Of a stretch of DNA of 58,841 nt, positions 36,833 to 44,300 are shown piece by piece. Position 1 is the first letter of the stretch. Each line of letters starts with the position of its first letter. The DNA is from an uncultured Pelagibacteraceae bacterium (GTDB taxonomy: Bacteria; Pseudomonadota; Alphaproteobacteria; Pelagibacterales; Pelagibacteraceae): NCBI GenBank assembly GCA_902577625.1, contig CACGZX010000002.1:1-58841 (forward strand), written 5' to 3'. The notes beneath the pieces were generated by a model. It was not told the origin of the DNA, did no database searches, and saw only the letters and a program-made list of their open reading frames with translations. A program made the position numbers and the translations under genes.

Positions 36833-37225
36833 ATGTTAATTAGAAATATAATGAAAATATTGGCTTTTTTTATACTGTTAATTTCAACCAATTCTTTTGC
36901 GGATGGGTATAAGACAAATTTTGATATCGAAAAATTTAAATTTGCTCAAAAAAATGGCAAAATAGTTATTATTCATTCATGGAATAAATCTTGTAGCACT
37001 TGTGCAAAACAAAAACCCATTCTTGAAAAGGCAAAAAAAGAATTCGAAAATGTCATTTTTATGAATTTTGAACAGACTAAAAATAAGGATATTGCAAAGC
37101 TTCTTAAGATTAATTATTGGACAACAATTGTTGTTTATAAGAACAATAAAGAAATAGTTAGGGAAATAGGACTATATACAGAAAAAGATATTTACAATCT
37201 TATTCGAACAGGTATTCAATCTTAG
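36833..37225 (+). CDS. Thioredoxin-fold exported protein
   Basis: This 130-aa protein has a signal-like N-terminus (a second ATG at 36851 gives the cleaner signal MKILAFFILLISTNSFADG). It then has a thioredoxin-fold domain with the redox pair CSTC in NKSCSTCAKQKP (about residues 55-66), a FMNFEQ strand and NYWTTIVVYKNNKE in the cis-Pro position, where threonine replaces the usual proline. It is likely a periplasmic or membrane-tethered thiol protein. It precedes the M19 gene by 5 nt and may be cotranscribed with that cassette. Confidence 0.8.
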   Translation: MLIRNIMKILAFFILLISTNSFADGYKTNFDIEKFKFAQKNGKIVIIHSWNKSCSTCAKQKPILEKAKKEFENVIFMNFEQTKNKDIAKLLKINYWTTIVVYKNNKEIVREIGLYTEKDIYNLIRTGIQS

Positions 37226-37230
37226 ACAAA

Positions 37231-38196
37231 ATGAATTATAAAATTGATAATTTACAATATTGCAATTGGTCTAGAGAAGTTTTCGAAATAAATAGGGAAG
37301 CCGAACTTGATGCTGTTCATGTTACAATAGTTTATCATGAAGATTATGACGAATTATTAAAAAGAGTAGATGAATGGAATATTCGTTTTAAAGATAATTC
37401 TGATTTAATTTTTCATGGAAAAAATTTCAAAGATATAGAAAAAGCTAAGGATCAAAAAAAAACTGCAATATTTTTTGGCTTTCAAAACTGTTCTCCAATT
37501 GAAGACGATATTGGCTTAGTTGAAAAAGTTCACCATTTAGGATGTAAATTTATGCAGCTTACTTATAATAACCAATCACTTTTAGCCACAGGTTGTTATG
37601 AAAAAATAGATAGTGGAGTTACACACTTTGGCAAAGAAGTAATTAAAGAGATGAATAGGGTAGGTATTGTAGTTGATATGTCCCATTCAGCAGAAAAAAG
37701 TACCTTTGATGCAATTGATATAAGTGAAAAACCAATTGCGATAACTCATGCTAACCCTTCATTTTGGCATGAAGCAATCAGAAATAAATCAAATGACCTA
37801 ATAAAAACTTTAGCAAAAAGTGGAGGCATGATAGGTCTTTCACTATACCCTCATCATCTTAGAGAAGGAACAAATTGTAGTTTGGAAAGTTTTTGTGAAA
37901 TGACCGCGAAAACTGCTGAATTAATTGGAGTAAAAAATATTGGGATAGGTTCAGATTTATGCTTAAAGCAACCTGATACGGTTGTTGAATGGATGAGAAA
38001 TGGTACCTGGACTAAAACAAAAAATTATGGAGAAGGTTCAAAAAAAAAACCTGGCTTTCCAAAACAACCTGATTGGTTTGAGGATGCAAGAGGGTTTAAA
38101 AACTTAGAAAGTGGTTTAAAAAAAATTGGATTTAACCAATCAGAAGTAGAAGGAATTTTAGGAAATAATTGGTATAATTTTTATAAAAATATTTAG
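37231..38196 (+). CDS. Variant M19 (membrane dipeptidase family) protein
   Basis: This 321-aa protein has the TIM-barrel pattern of M19 dipeptidases: LGCKFMQLTYNNQS, VVDMSHSA (His152), AITHANPS (His173), and IGIGSDLC. The canonical N-terminal HxD metal pair is absent (the region reads DNLQYCNWSREVF), and the usual bridging glutamate is glutamine (Gln85 in GFQNC). It therefore belongs to a divergent subfamily; a homologue of this type lies next to dimethylglycine demethylase genes in Pseudomonas (PA5396), from memory. It is cytoplasmic, with no signal peptide. It starts the cassette and is separated by 1 nt from the 552-aa gene. Its substrate and metal use are unknown. Confidence 0.82.
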   Translation: MNYKIDNLQYCNWSREVFEINREAELDAVHVTIVYHEDYDELLKRVDEWNIRFKDNSDLIFHGKNFKDIEKAKDQKKTAIFFGFQNCSPIEDDIGLVEKVHHLGCKFMQLTYNNQSLLATGCYEKIDSGVTHFGKEVIKEMNRVGIVVDMSHSAEKSTFDAIDISEKPIAITHANPSFWHEAIRNKSNDLIKTLAKSGGMIGLSLYPHHLREGTNCSLESFCEMTAKTAELIGVKNIGIGSDLCLKQPDTVVEWMRNGTWTKTKNYGEGSKKKPGFPKQPDWFEDARGFKNLESGLKKIGFNQSEVEGILGNNWYNFYKNI

Positions 38197-38197
38197 T

Positions 38198-39856
38198 ATG
38201 AAAGTTGAATTAAGAGATCCAAAAATTATAATGAAATTATCAAGACTTGGGTCTTTTCATCAATCAAAATTGTCTTTTTTAAGATCATTTTTAAAAGAAT
38301 TTAAAGATTGGGATTATAATAGAAACTTATTTGAATTAGATGAAAATGGATATGGAAAAGCAGTTTATTCATTTTCAAAAAAAAACAGAACTTATTCTCT
38401 AGTTTGTTTTGCAAATAAAATTAATGATGAAGAGAGATCAGATAGAGTAATTGCTACAAAATGGGACGCTGCTTTTGTATTGCATGATGGAATTCCCACA
38501 AAAAAAGATATTGAAAGATTAGAGTTAAATGTTCCTAAACAAGAAGTAGGAAGACTTTCTTATAAAGAATTAACTCTTTCAAGGGCAAACAAATCAGTTA
38601 GACTTTTTGAACATGTTATTGAGAATCTTTCAAAAGGAAAGCAACCCGACAAAGAATTTCTAACAAAAGTTGGTTACTTGTACAGAACTACTGCTGTGTA
38701 TGGATCAGGAAAATTTGGACTTGCAGATAGATTTAGAATTAAAAATAGAGACGAAATTTGTGGACCATTTAGGCTAGAAATGATGTTGGTTTACCTAGTA
38801 AGACAATTTACCTTTGATCAAGTTAATCATATAGCAAAACACAGAAGTCCAAAAAATTTTGTTGAATTAGATAAAGAAATTTCTAGAAATTTAGGGATTG
38901 GAAATTCTACAGGTCTTGGAATGGCACCTTTTATTGTCAATCATCCAACACTTTTAAATAATTGGATCCTTGCTAGAGAGAAAGCTTTAAAAAAAGTTCG
39001 AGAAATAAAAATTATAAGAAAAGAGGATTCTGATATATTTATTAAATGCTTAAAAAAATCTCTGAAAAATGTAACCTCTTGGAATACTGAGAGTGAATTT
39101 CAAAAAAATAAAATTAAACGATTAATAGCAGATTTAAATAAATTATTATTATTTATTGATAGTTTTAATTTTCAAGAAGAATTCGGTTTTAATAAGTTAT
39201 ATTTATGGATTGAAAAAAATCTAGATCTAGAATGTTCTGAATATATTGTTTCTATGATGTTAGAACCATACGATTATATTGTTGAACCTTTAATACATGA
39301 AATGAGCTCTGAAGAAGAAAAATATTTTAATATTCCAGGAGATAGAACTGTACTAGATTTAAGAAATATTTTAGAAGAAAAATATTCAGATATTTTAAAA
39401 ATTGATTTTAGCAAAAAAGAAAGTAATGAAAATTTTTGGTTTATTTCAAAAAATAAAGAAGAACCAAGGCTTGCAAAAAGATATAACGAACAAGGTTCAG
39501 ATTTAGAACAACCTCTTGCTATAGCAAGAGATATAAAAAAATTGTATGAAAGAATATCAAATCAAAAAAATAGTTTAAAAATAGGAAGATTTTTAATTGA
39601 AAATAACGACCTTAGACATGTTGTTAGAAGAGCATTTATATCTGAAAAGTTTCCTTACTCTGAAATTCAAGATAATACAATTGGATCTAATTTGATGCCC
39701 ATAGACATGTTAAGATTAAAATTGTCATTTTTTGGTGCGGTTAAGTTTGATCCAAAATCTGATAAGTGGTTAAGAATATCTATGTTTCAGGGAGCACCAT
39801 TACCCAATGAATTAAAAAATTTTAATGATTATTGGGTTTATAATTCTTTAAATTAA
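38198..39856 (+). CDS. Conserved-looking protein of unknown function (552 aa)
   Basis: I do not recognise this 552-aa cytoplasmic protein. It has no signal peptide or membrane segments. The most regular block is about residues 120-270 (EVGRLSYKELTLSRANKSV, YRTTAVYGSGKFGLADR, EMMLVYLVRQFTFDQV, GNSTGLGMAPFIVNHP), rich in glycine, arginine and histidine, as expected for an active or ligand site. The centre (about 290-420) is helical and charged. The C-terminal part has RHVVRRAFISEKFPY and SNLMPIDMLRLKLSFFGAV. It overlaps the DUF3726-like gene by 1 nt (TAATG junction), so the two are translationally coupled. A role with the M19 protein is inferred from position only. Confidence 0.85.
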   Translation: MKVELRDPKIIMKLSRLGSFHQSKLSFLRSFLKEFKDWDYNRNLFELDENGYGKAVYSFSKKNRTYSLVCFANKINDEERSDRVIATKWDAAFVLHDGIPTKKDIERLELNVPKQEVGRLSYKELTLSRANKSVRLFEHVIENLSKGKQPDKEFLTKVGYLYRTTAVYGSGKFGLADRFRIKNRDEICGPFRLEMMLVYLVRQFTFDQVNHIAKHRSPKNFVELDKEISRNLGIGNSTGLGMAPFIVNHPTLLNNWILAREKALKKVREIKIIRKEDSDIFIKCLKKSLKNVTSWNTESEFQKNKIKRLIADLNKLLLFIDSFNFQEEFGFNKLYLWIEKNLDLECSEYIVSMMLEPYDYIVEPLIHEMSSEEEKYFNIPGDRTVLDLRNILEEKYSDILKIDFSKKESNENFWFISKNKEEPRLAKRYNEQGSDLEQPLAIARDIKKLYERISNQKNSLKIGRFLIENNDLRHVVRRAFISEKFPYSEIQDNTIGSNLMPIDMLRLKLSFFGAVKFDPKSDKWLRISMFQGAPLPNELKNFNDYWVYNSLN

Positions 39857-40467
39857 TGAAAACATTAAGTGAAATAGACACAACTTCAAAAAGAGCAACT
39901 AGAGGGGCAGGTTTTTCATGGGGAATTGCTGAAGAGGTTGGAAAAAATATGAGATTATTAGAATTGTACGGCCTCCCAGGTATAAAAAATTTAAATAAAT
40001 TTTTAAAAGATTATAAGGAAAAACAGTTTCAAAAAATTACTTTGATTTCAGAAACTAATTATGCAAGTAAAAATCCTTTCTGTCCAATTACGTTAGGAAC
40101 AAACTTTATAGACCAGGTTAATTTACTAGATAAAAAACTTAATATCCAAATATCAAATTTAGCTTTTCCAATATTATTTATACCCTTCGTAAGTAGGGCA
40201 TCAGAGATAGTTGGAAAAAAAATTTTTTTAAAAGTTGATGATAAAGAATTTTTATTTAATCTAAACCAGTCTATTTATTCTAATTATTTAAAAAATGAAA
40301 TTTTAGAAAATTGCAATAATATAAACATTAGTTTTTTAGAAAATAATAATTCATTTAACGAAGATGAATGGAAAGAACTTTATAAATTATCTGAAGATAC
40401 ATTTGTTGAAGAGACCGAGTCTCTTAAAATTGGTGCAGCTGGCGCAGGATTAACAGACAATGATTGA
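39856..40467 (+). CDS. DUF3726-like protein
   Basis: This 203-aa protein starts with LSEIDTTSKRATRGAGFSWG and IAEEVGKNMRLLELYGLPG, the pattern I associate with DUF3726, an uncharacterised family in alphaproteobacteria. The central part has PFCPITLGTNFIDQ and SNLAFPILFIPFVSRASE. The end is small and polar (TESLKIGAAGAGLTDND). No membrane or secretion signal is seen. It is coupled at both ends: 1-nt overlap with the 552-aa gene and 8-nt overlap with the zinc-ribbon gene. Function is unknown. Confidence 0.78.
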   Translation: MKTLSEIDTTSKRATRGAGFSWGIAEEVGKNMRLLELYGLPGIKNLNKFLKDYKEKQFQKITLISETNYASKNPFCPITLGTNFIDQVNLLDKKLNIQISNLAFPILFIPFVSRASEIVGKKIFLKVDDKEFLFNLNQSIYSNYLKNEILENCNNINISFLENNNSFNEDEWKELYKLSEDTFVEETESLKIGAAGAGLTDND

Positions 40468-40621
40468 AGACATTGATAAAAATAAAATAGTTGAAAGTGA
40501 CCTAGATAATATTTGCTATGAATGCAAAAGTGAAGATAACAGTGTAACTGAAAACTTAATTCTCACAGGATTTAAGATTTGTAAATCTTGTATAATTTCT
40601 AAAACTTTATTCCCAATTTAA
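40460..40621 (+). CDS. 53-aa zinc-ribbon protein
   Basis: This small protein has two CxxC pairs, Cys19/Cys22 (ICYECKSE) and Cys41/Cys44 (KICKSCIIS), separated by 18 residues, which is a zinc-ribbon arrangement. The ATG overlaps the last 8 nt of the DUF3726-like gene, and the stop overlaps the convergent Yip1-like gene by 4 nt. The upstream charged tail (MIEDIDKNKIVESD) suggests a protein-interaction segment. It looks like a real fourth member of the cassette because of the coupling and the paired cysteines. Confidence 0.7.
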   Translation: MIEDIDKNKIVESDLDNICYECKSEDNSVTENLILTGFKICKSCIISKTLFPI

Positions 40622-41163
40622 CTCATATTGCTAATTGGCAATGAATCCATCCTACTCATTACAAATGAGATTGATAAAAACGCAATAATTAAAAAAGATA
40701 AAAAAACAATTCCAAAAGCTTTAAAGCTTGATTTTAAATTAAGCACTTGTTTTGTAGCAATTATTAATGATGCAAAAATCCAAAATTGAGTTAAAAAAAT
40801 TATAGGAATAACAAACTCTGGTGTAACTGCAAAAAATCTTATTAAACCTGGAGCGTGAGCATACCCTACTGCAACAAGTATTTTTTTGAAAGTAACTTTT
40901 GACTCTTTATCAGAAAACAATTTTACTCCAACAACATAAATAAATATTGCCCAAATAAACCACGTTAATATTGCGGTTAAACCTGAAATTCCTATAGATG
41001 TTTTTACTATAGAGTTTGCAGCAACAGCTCCTGCTACTCCATCTAGAATCATTATTAATAAAGCAAAATATATTCCTGCTTCACCAAAAAATTTATTATC
41101 TTTGTATAAATTCTTATCAAGTTTTATTGAACTAAATACAATATTTAAAAATTGTGCAAACAT
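40618..41163 (-). CDS. Yip1-family membrane protein
   Basis: This 181-aa protein has about five membrane helices and the Yip1/YIPF pattern: AAIVKTSIGISGLTAILTWF-like hydrophobic blocks, a GVKLFSDKESKVTFKKILVAVGYAHAP loop (about residues 79-105), and APGLIRFF. The function of bacterial Yip1 proteins is unclear. It lies alone on the minus strand directly after the terminator of the DmdA-like operon and converges with the zinc-ribbon gene. Confidence 0.82.
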   Translation of the reverse strand: MFAQFLNIVFSSIKLDKNLYKDNKFFGEAGIYFALLIMILDGVAGAVAANSIVKTSIGISGLTAILTWFIWAIFIYVVGVKLFSDKESKVTFKKILVAVGYAHAPGLIRFFAVTPEFVIPIIFLTQFWIFASLIIATKQVLNLKSSFKAFGIVFLSFLIIAFLSISFVMSRMDSLPISNMS

Positions 41164-41177
41164 TTGTAAAATTGAAT

Positions 41178-41204
41178 ATAGGGGAAATTAATCATTTCCC
41201 CTAT
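41178..41204 (-). terminator. Hairpin terminator after the DmdA-like gene
   Basis: An 11-bp perfect stem (arms 41178-41188 and 41194-41204, loop TAATC) lies 11 nt past the stop of the gene ending at 41215. The downstream T run on the minus strand is poor, so efficiency is uncertain. Confidence 0.6.
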
Positions 41205-41214
41205 TAAAAAATTA

Positions 41215-42573
41215 TTAACCTTTAACTACTTCTCTTGTATTTGCGTTAAAAGATTCTTTGAATGGTATGTCAACCACCACAGCATCTACAGGCGTTCCGG
41301 GTGTATCCGAATATTTTGCAGGTAAATGAACTTTATATTTAGTTCCAACTTTTCCTTTTGGAAATCCATTAGCATTTAGAGTTCCATCAAAAGGGACATA
41401 ACCCATTGCAATATTTTGTTTTTTTTCTGGGTGATACCATGGCGATGTAATAAATCCTACCGGATCTCCACCATCAGCATTTGAAATTAACCAAAAATCT
41501 GGCGCATATTCTTCAATAGGTTTTCCTCCTAATTCAAGACCAACTAATTGAAGTTTGTAAGGTTTTTTTCCAGCTTTAATCTCTGCTCCCATTTTTTCTA
41601 AAGCTGCTTTACCAACATAATCAGTCTTCTTATTCCATTCACCTTTTCCTGATAATGAAACTTGATATCCAAGATTACACTGGAAAGGATTATGTTGGTG
41701 ATCCATGTCTTGTCCCCATGAGAGAATACCTGCTTGTATTCTTCTATGGTGAGCTGGAGCAATAACCATTAAATTATGTTTTTTTCCAGCTTCAAGAACA
41801 GCATTCCACATATCGTCAGCATACAATGTTGCATTTCTTAAATATATTTCATATCCCGCTTCTCCAGAGAAACCAGATTGTGAAATTACACAACTTCTTC
41901 CTGCAACTTTAACTTCAGCTAAACCATAGAAAGGCATGTTGTCTAGATCAACTTGATCGCCAAGTAAATCTTTCATTAAAGCTTTTGATTTTGGGCCTTG
42001 AATTTGTACAGGGCAAGCGTCGATTTCTTCAACTGTACAATTAAATCTTCCATCATGATTAACACCTTGAAGATACATTCCAATATCAGAGTCTGATAAT
42101 GAAAACCAAAATTCATCTTTTGAAATTCTAAGAAGAATTGGATCATTCAAAACACCACCATAAGAGTTACACAAAATTACGTATCTAGCTCTCATTGGAG
42201 AGATTTTAGTTGCATCTCTGGTAATTACGTAGTCAGTAAATTTTTCTGCATCAGGACCTTTAACTCTGATTTGTCTTTCAACTGCAACATTCCACATTGT
42301 TACATGATTAACAATTGCATCATACTCAACCATTGCTCCACCATCTTCAGGTTTTACATATCCTCTAGGATGGTAAATTCTGTTATAAACTGTTGCTCTC
42401 CAACAACCTGCCTGCATAGATAAATGCCAGTAAGGTGACTTTCTTACTCTTGTCGAAATTAACATTTCAACTTTTGTTGGCCCACTTTGTCTTAAATTAT
42501 ATGGAACTTCTCGATCAGATTGATCAACTGAAGTTACATGTTTTAGTTTTGTATAGTCAAATTCATTAGACAT
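41215..42573 (-). CDS. DmdA-like THF-dependent methyltransferase (GcvT fold)
   Basis: This 452-aa GcvT-fold enzyme is closest in my reading to DMSP demethylase DmdA rather than to GcvT: WNVAVERQIRVKGPDA, NDPILLRISKDEFWFSLSDS, IQGPKSKALM, and the unusual LSWGQDMDHQHNPFQC in place of the GcvT acidic loop. Known DmdA is about 369 aa, so this one carries extra N-terminal (about 40 aa; KSPYWHLSMQAGCWRATVYN) and C-terminal sequence. DmdA moves a methyl group from DMSP to THF, giving 5-methyl-THF. The adjacent MetF-like gene overlaps by 8 nt, which fits 5-methyl-THF as product. The substrate may be DMSP or another methylated osmolyte brought in by the linked ProX/ProW. Confidence 0.75.
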   Translation of the reverse strand: MSNEFDYTKLKHVTSVDQSDREVPYNLRQSGPTKVEMLISTRVRKSPYWHLSMQAGCWRATVYNRIYHPRGYVKPEDGGAMVEYDAIVNHVTMWNVAVERQIRVKGPDAEKFTDYVITRDATKISPMRARYVILCNSYGGVLNDPILLRISKDEFWFSLSDSDIGMYLQGVNHDGRFNCTVEEIDACPVQIQGPKSKALMKDLLGDQVDLDNMPFYGLAEVKVAGRSCVISQSGFSGEAGYEIYLRNATLYADDMWNAVLEAGKKHNLMVIAPAHHRRIQAGILSWGQDMDHQHNPFQCNLGYQVSLSGKGEWNKKTDYVGKAALEKMGAEIKAGKKPYKLQLVGLELGGKPIEEYAPDFWLISNADGGDPVGFITSPWYHPEKKQNIAMGYVPFDGTLNANGFPKGKVGTKYKVHLPAKYSDTPGTPVDAVVVDIPFKESFNANTREVVKG

Positions 42574-43294
42574 ATTTGTTCTCCATCAACCACTTGTTAG
42601 TTTCCTTCAAGCCGCCGAATGTATAAATGTGGAAGAAATCAGTATGCGATTTAACTTTCCCAATTAAGTCATTTGGGTCTTTAGGTTTCAATAAATCTAA
42701 CGCCTTACTAAAATTAGATTTAAGAAAGTTTATGGAATTTTTTGCACCTACAATATTAGCAAACTTAATTAAGCTAGTTATTTTTAGTGGCCCAGTAATT
42801 CCGACATGAACTGGTACTGTTTGTTTAGAAATAAAGTCTACAATTAATTGAGGATCTAATAACCATTGAGTCACTATATAGTCCGCATAAGGCTTTTTAT
42901 CTTTCATAGCTTCTTCTAACTTTGAATCGGATATATCAGGACTCCCCTCTGGATGTCCAGCGATTCCTATCTTCATATCTTCAAAATATCCTGTCTCTAA
43001 AAGTTGAATTGAGCTATCGAATTTTCCTATGGGATCTCTACTGCCCCCTATAACTAAAGCTTGCTTTACACCCTCATTTTTACATCTATTTACAAAATCT
43101 TTTAGTTGTTCTTCATTTTCTATAGATCTAGCAGGAAAATGAGGTATTGGATTAAAGCCTTTTTTGACTAGTTTAGCAGCTTGTTCAGAGGTTTCTTTAT
43201 AGTCACCACCAGGTAGCATAGTTACATATACATCCTTTAATGCTGGTAAAGTATCTAAATCAGTTTTAGGCCCAATTTCTAAAGAAAAATTCAT
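42566..43294 (-). CDS. Short MetF-like methylenetetrahydrofolate reductase family protein
   Basis: This 242-aa protein looks like a compact MTHFR barrel: FSLEIGPKTDLDTLP at the start, VTMLPGGDYKET, ARSIENEEQLKDFVNRC, ALVIGGSRDPIGKF and IGIAGHPEGSPD, with YIVTQWLLDPQLIVDFIS later. Canonical MetF is nearer 290 aa, so it is a short variant. It would oxidise 5-methyl-THF to 5,10-methylene-THF, or reduce the latter. It overlaps the DmdA-like gene by 8 nt and lies 63 nt after proW on the same strand. Confidence 0.8.
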   Translation of the reverse strand: MNFSLEIGPKTDLDTLPALKDVYVTMLPGGDYKETSEQAAKLVKKGFNPIPHFPARSIENEEQLKDFVNRCKNEGVKQALVIGGSRDPIGKFDSSIQLLETGYFEDMKIGIAGHPEGSPDISDSKLEEAMKDKKPYADYIVTQWLLDPQLIVDFISKQTVPVHVGITGPLKITSLIKFANIVGAKNSINFLKSNFSKALDLLKPKDPNDLIGKVKSHTDFFHIYTFGGLKETNKWLMENKYV

Positions 43295-43357
43295 TCAGGG
43301 ATATTTATTTATTTTAAAAAGACTGTCTATAAAAATCGAAGAGACAAATTGTTCAGC

Positions 43358-44242
43358 TTATCTTTTTATTCCTCTATGCTTTTGTATCCTTCGACCATAT
43401 TCTTGAGCTGCTCTATCAAAAATTATCGCTAAAGCAACAATTGCTAAACCGTTAAACAATCCTAGAGCTAAATATTGGTTTAAAACAGCTCTTAAAATAG
43501 GCACTCCTAAACCTTTTACTCCAATCATAGAAGCAATAACAACCATTGCTAAAGCCATCATAATTGTTTGGTTAACACCAGCAAATACAGTTGGAAGAGC
43601 CAAAGGTATTTGTACAGTTCTTAATTTTTGTAGTTTTGTAGCTCCAAAAGCTTCGCTTGCTTCTATTGTCTCTTTATCTACTTCTCTTATACCTAAGTTT
43701 GTTAACCTTATAATAGGCGGAACTGCATATATACAAATAGCTATTAAACCAGGAACTTTACCAATACCTAACAACATAAGTATTGGAATTAAATAAACGA
43801 AACTTGGAATTGTTTGCATCATATCTAAAACGGGTAATATTGTTCTTTCAGCCCTGTTAGAACGAGCCATTATAACGCCCATAGGTATTCCTATAGCCAT
43901 ACAAATTATTACGCATACAGTTATGATAGCAACTGTTGCCATACAATCTTTCCACATTCCAAAATAACCTATTAAAAAGAAAGATATTGCTGCTCCTAAA
44001 ACAAGTTTCCAACTTTTTGATGCAATCCAAGCCAAACCACAAATTATACCTATGATTATTGGCCATGGAGAATTCATCATCAATTTTTCTAACCAGACTA
44101 AAAAGTATAATAATGGATCAAAAAATGATTCTATACCATCACCATATGCTCTTGAAAAATCTCTAAAAGCAAAATCGATACCTTTTCTAAATTCAGCAAG
44201 CGCCGAACGCTCCATAACAGGAAACTTAGTAAAAAATTCCAT
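43358..44242 (-). CDS. proW: Glycine betaine/proline-type ABC permease
   Basis: This 294-aa permease has about six membrane helices and one BPD_transp_1 domain with EVDKETIEASEAFGATKLQ, the EAA loop that contacts the ATPase (about residues 190-210), and VNQTIMMALAMVVIASMIG. It is of ordinary single-domain length, unlike TmoW. It follows the ProX gene on the same strand after a hairpin. No ATP-binding gene is adjacent. Confidence 0.92.
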   Translation of the reverse strand: MEFFTKFPVMERSALAEFRKGIDFAFRDFSRAYGDGIESFFDPLLYFLVWLEKLMMNSPWPIIIGIICGLAWIASKSWKLVLGAAISFFLIGYFGMWKDCMATVAIITVCVIICMAIGIPMGVIMARSNRAERTILPVLDMMQTIPSFVYLIPILMLLGIGKVPGLIAICIYAVPPIIRLTNLGIREVDKETIEASEAFGATKLQKLRTVQIPLALPTVFAGVNQTIMMALAMVVIASMIGVKGLGVPILRAVLNQYLALGLFNGLAIVALAIIFDRAAQEYGRRIQKHRGIKR

Positions 44243-44257
44243 TAAATTCCTAAAAAA

Positions 44258-44288
44258 TTAACGAGCCTATTTTTTATAGGCTCGTTAA
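44258..44288 (-). terminator. Attenuator/terminator between proX and proW
   Basis: A perfect 13-bp stem (arms 44258-44270 and 44276-44288, loop of five A/T) lies between the proX stop and the proW start. On the minus strand it is followed by TTTTTT, a proper intrinsic terminator. It would make the binding protein more abundant than the downstream genes. Confidence 0.85.
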
Positions 44289-44300
44289 ATAATTTATATA

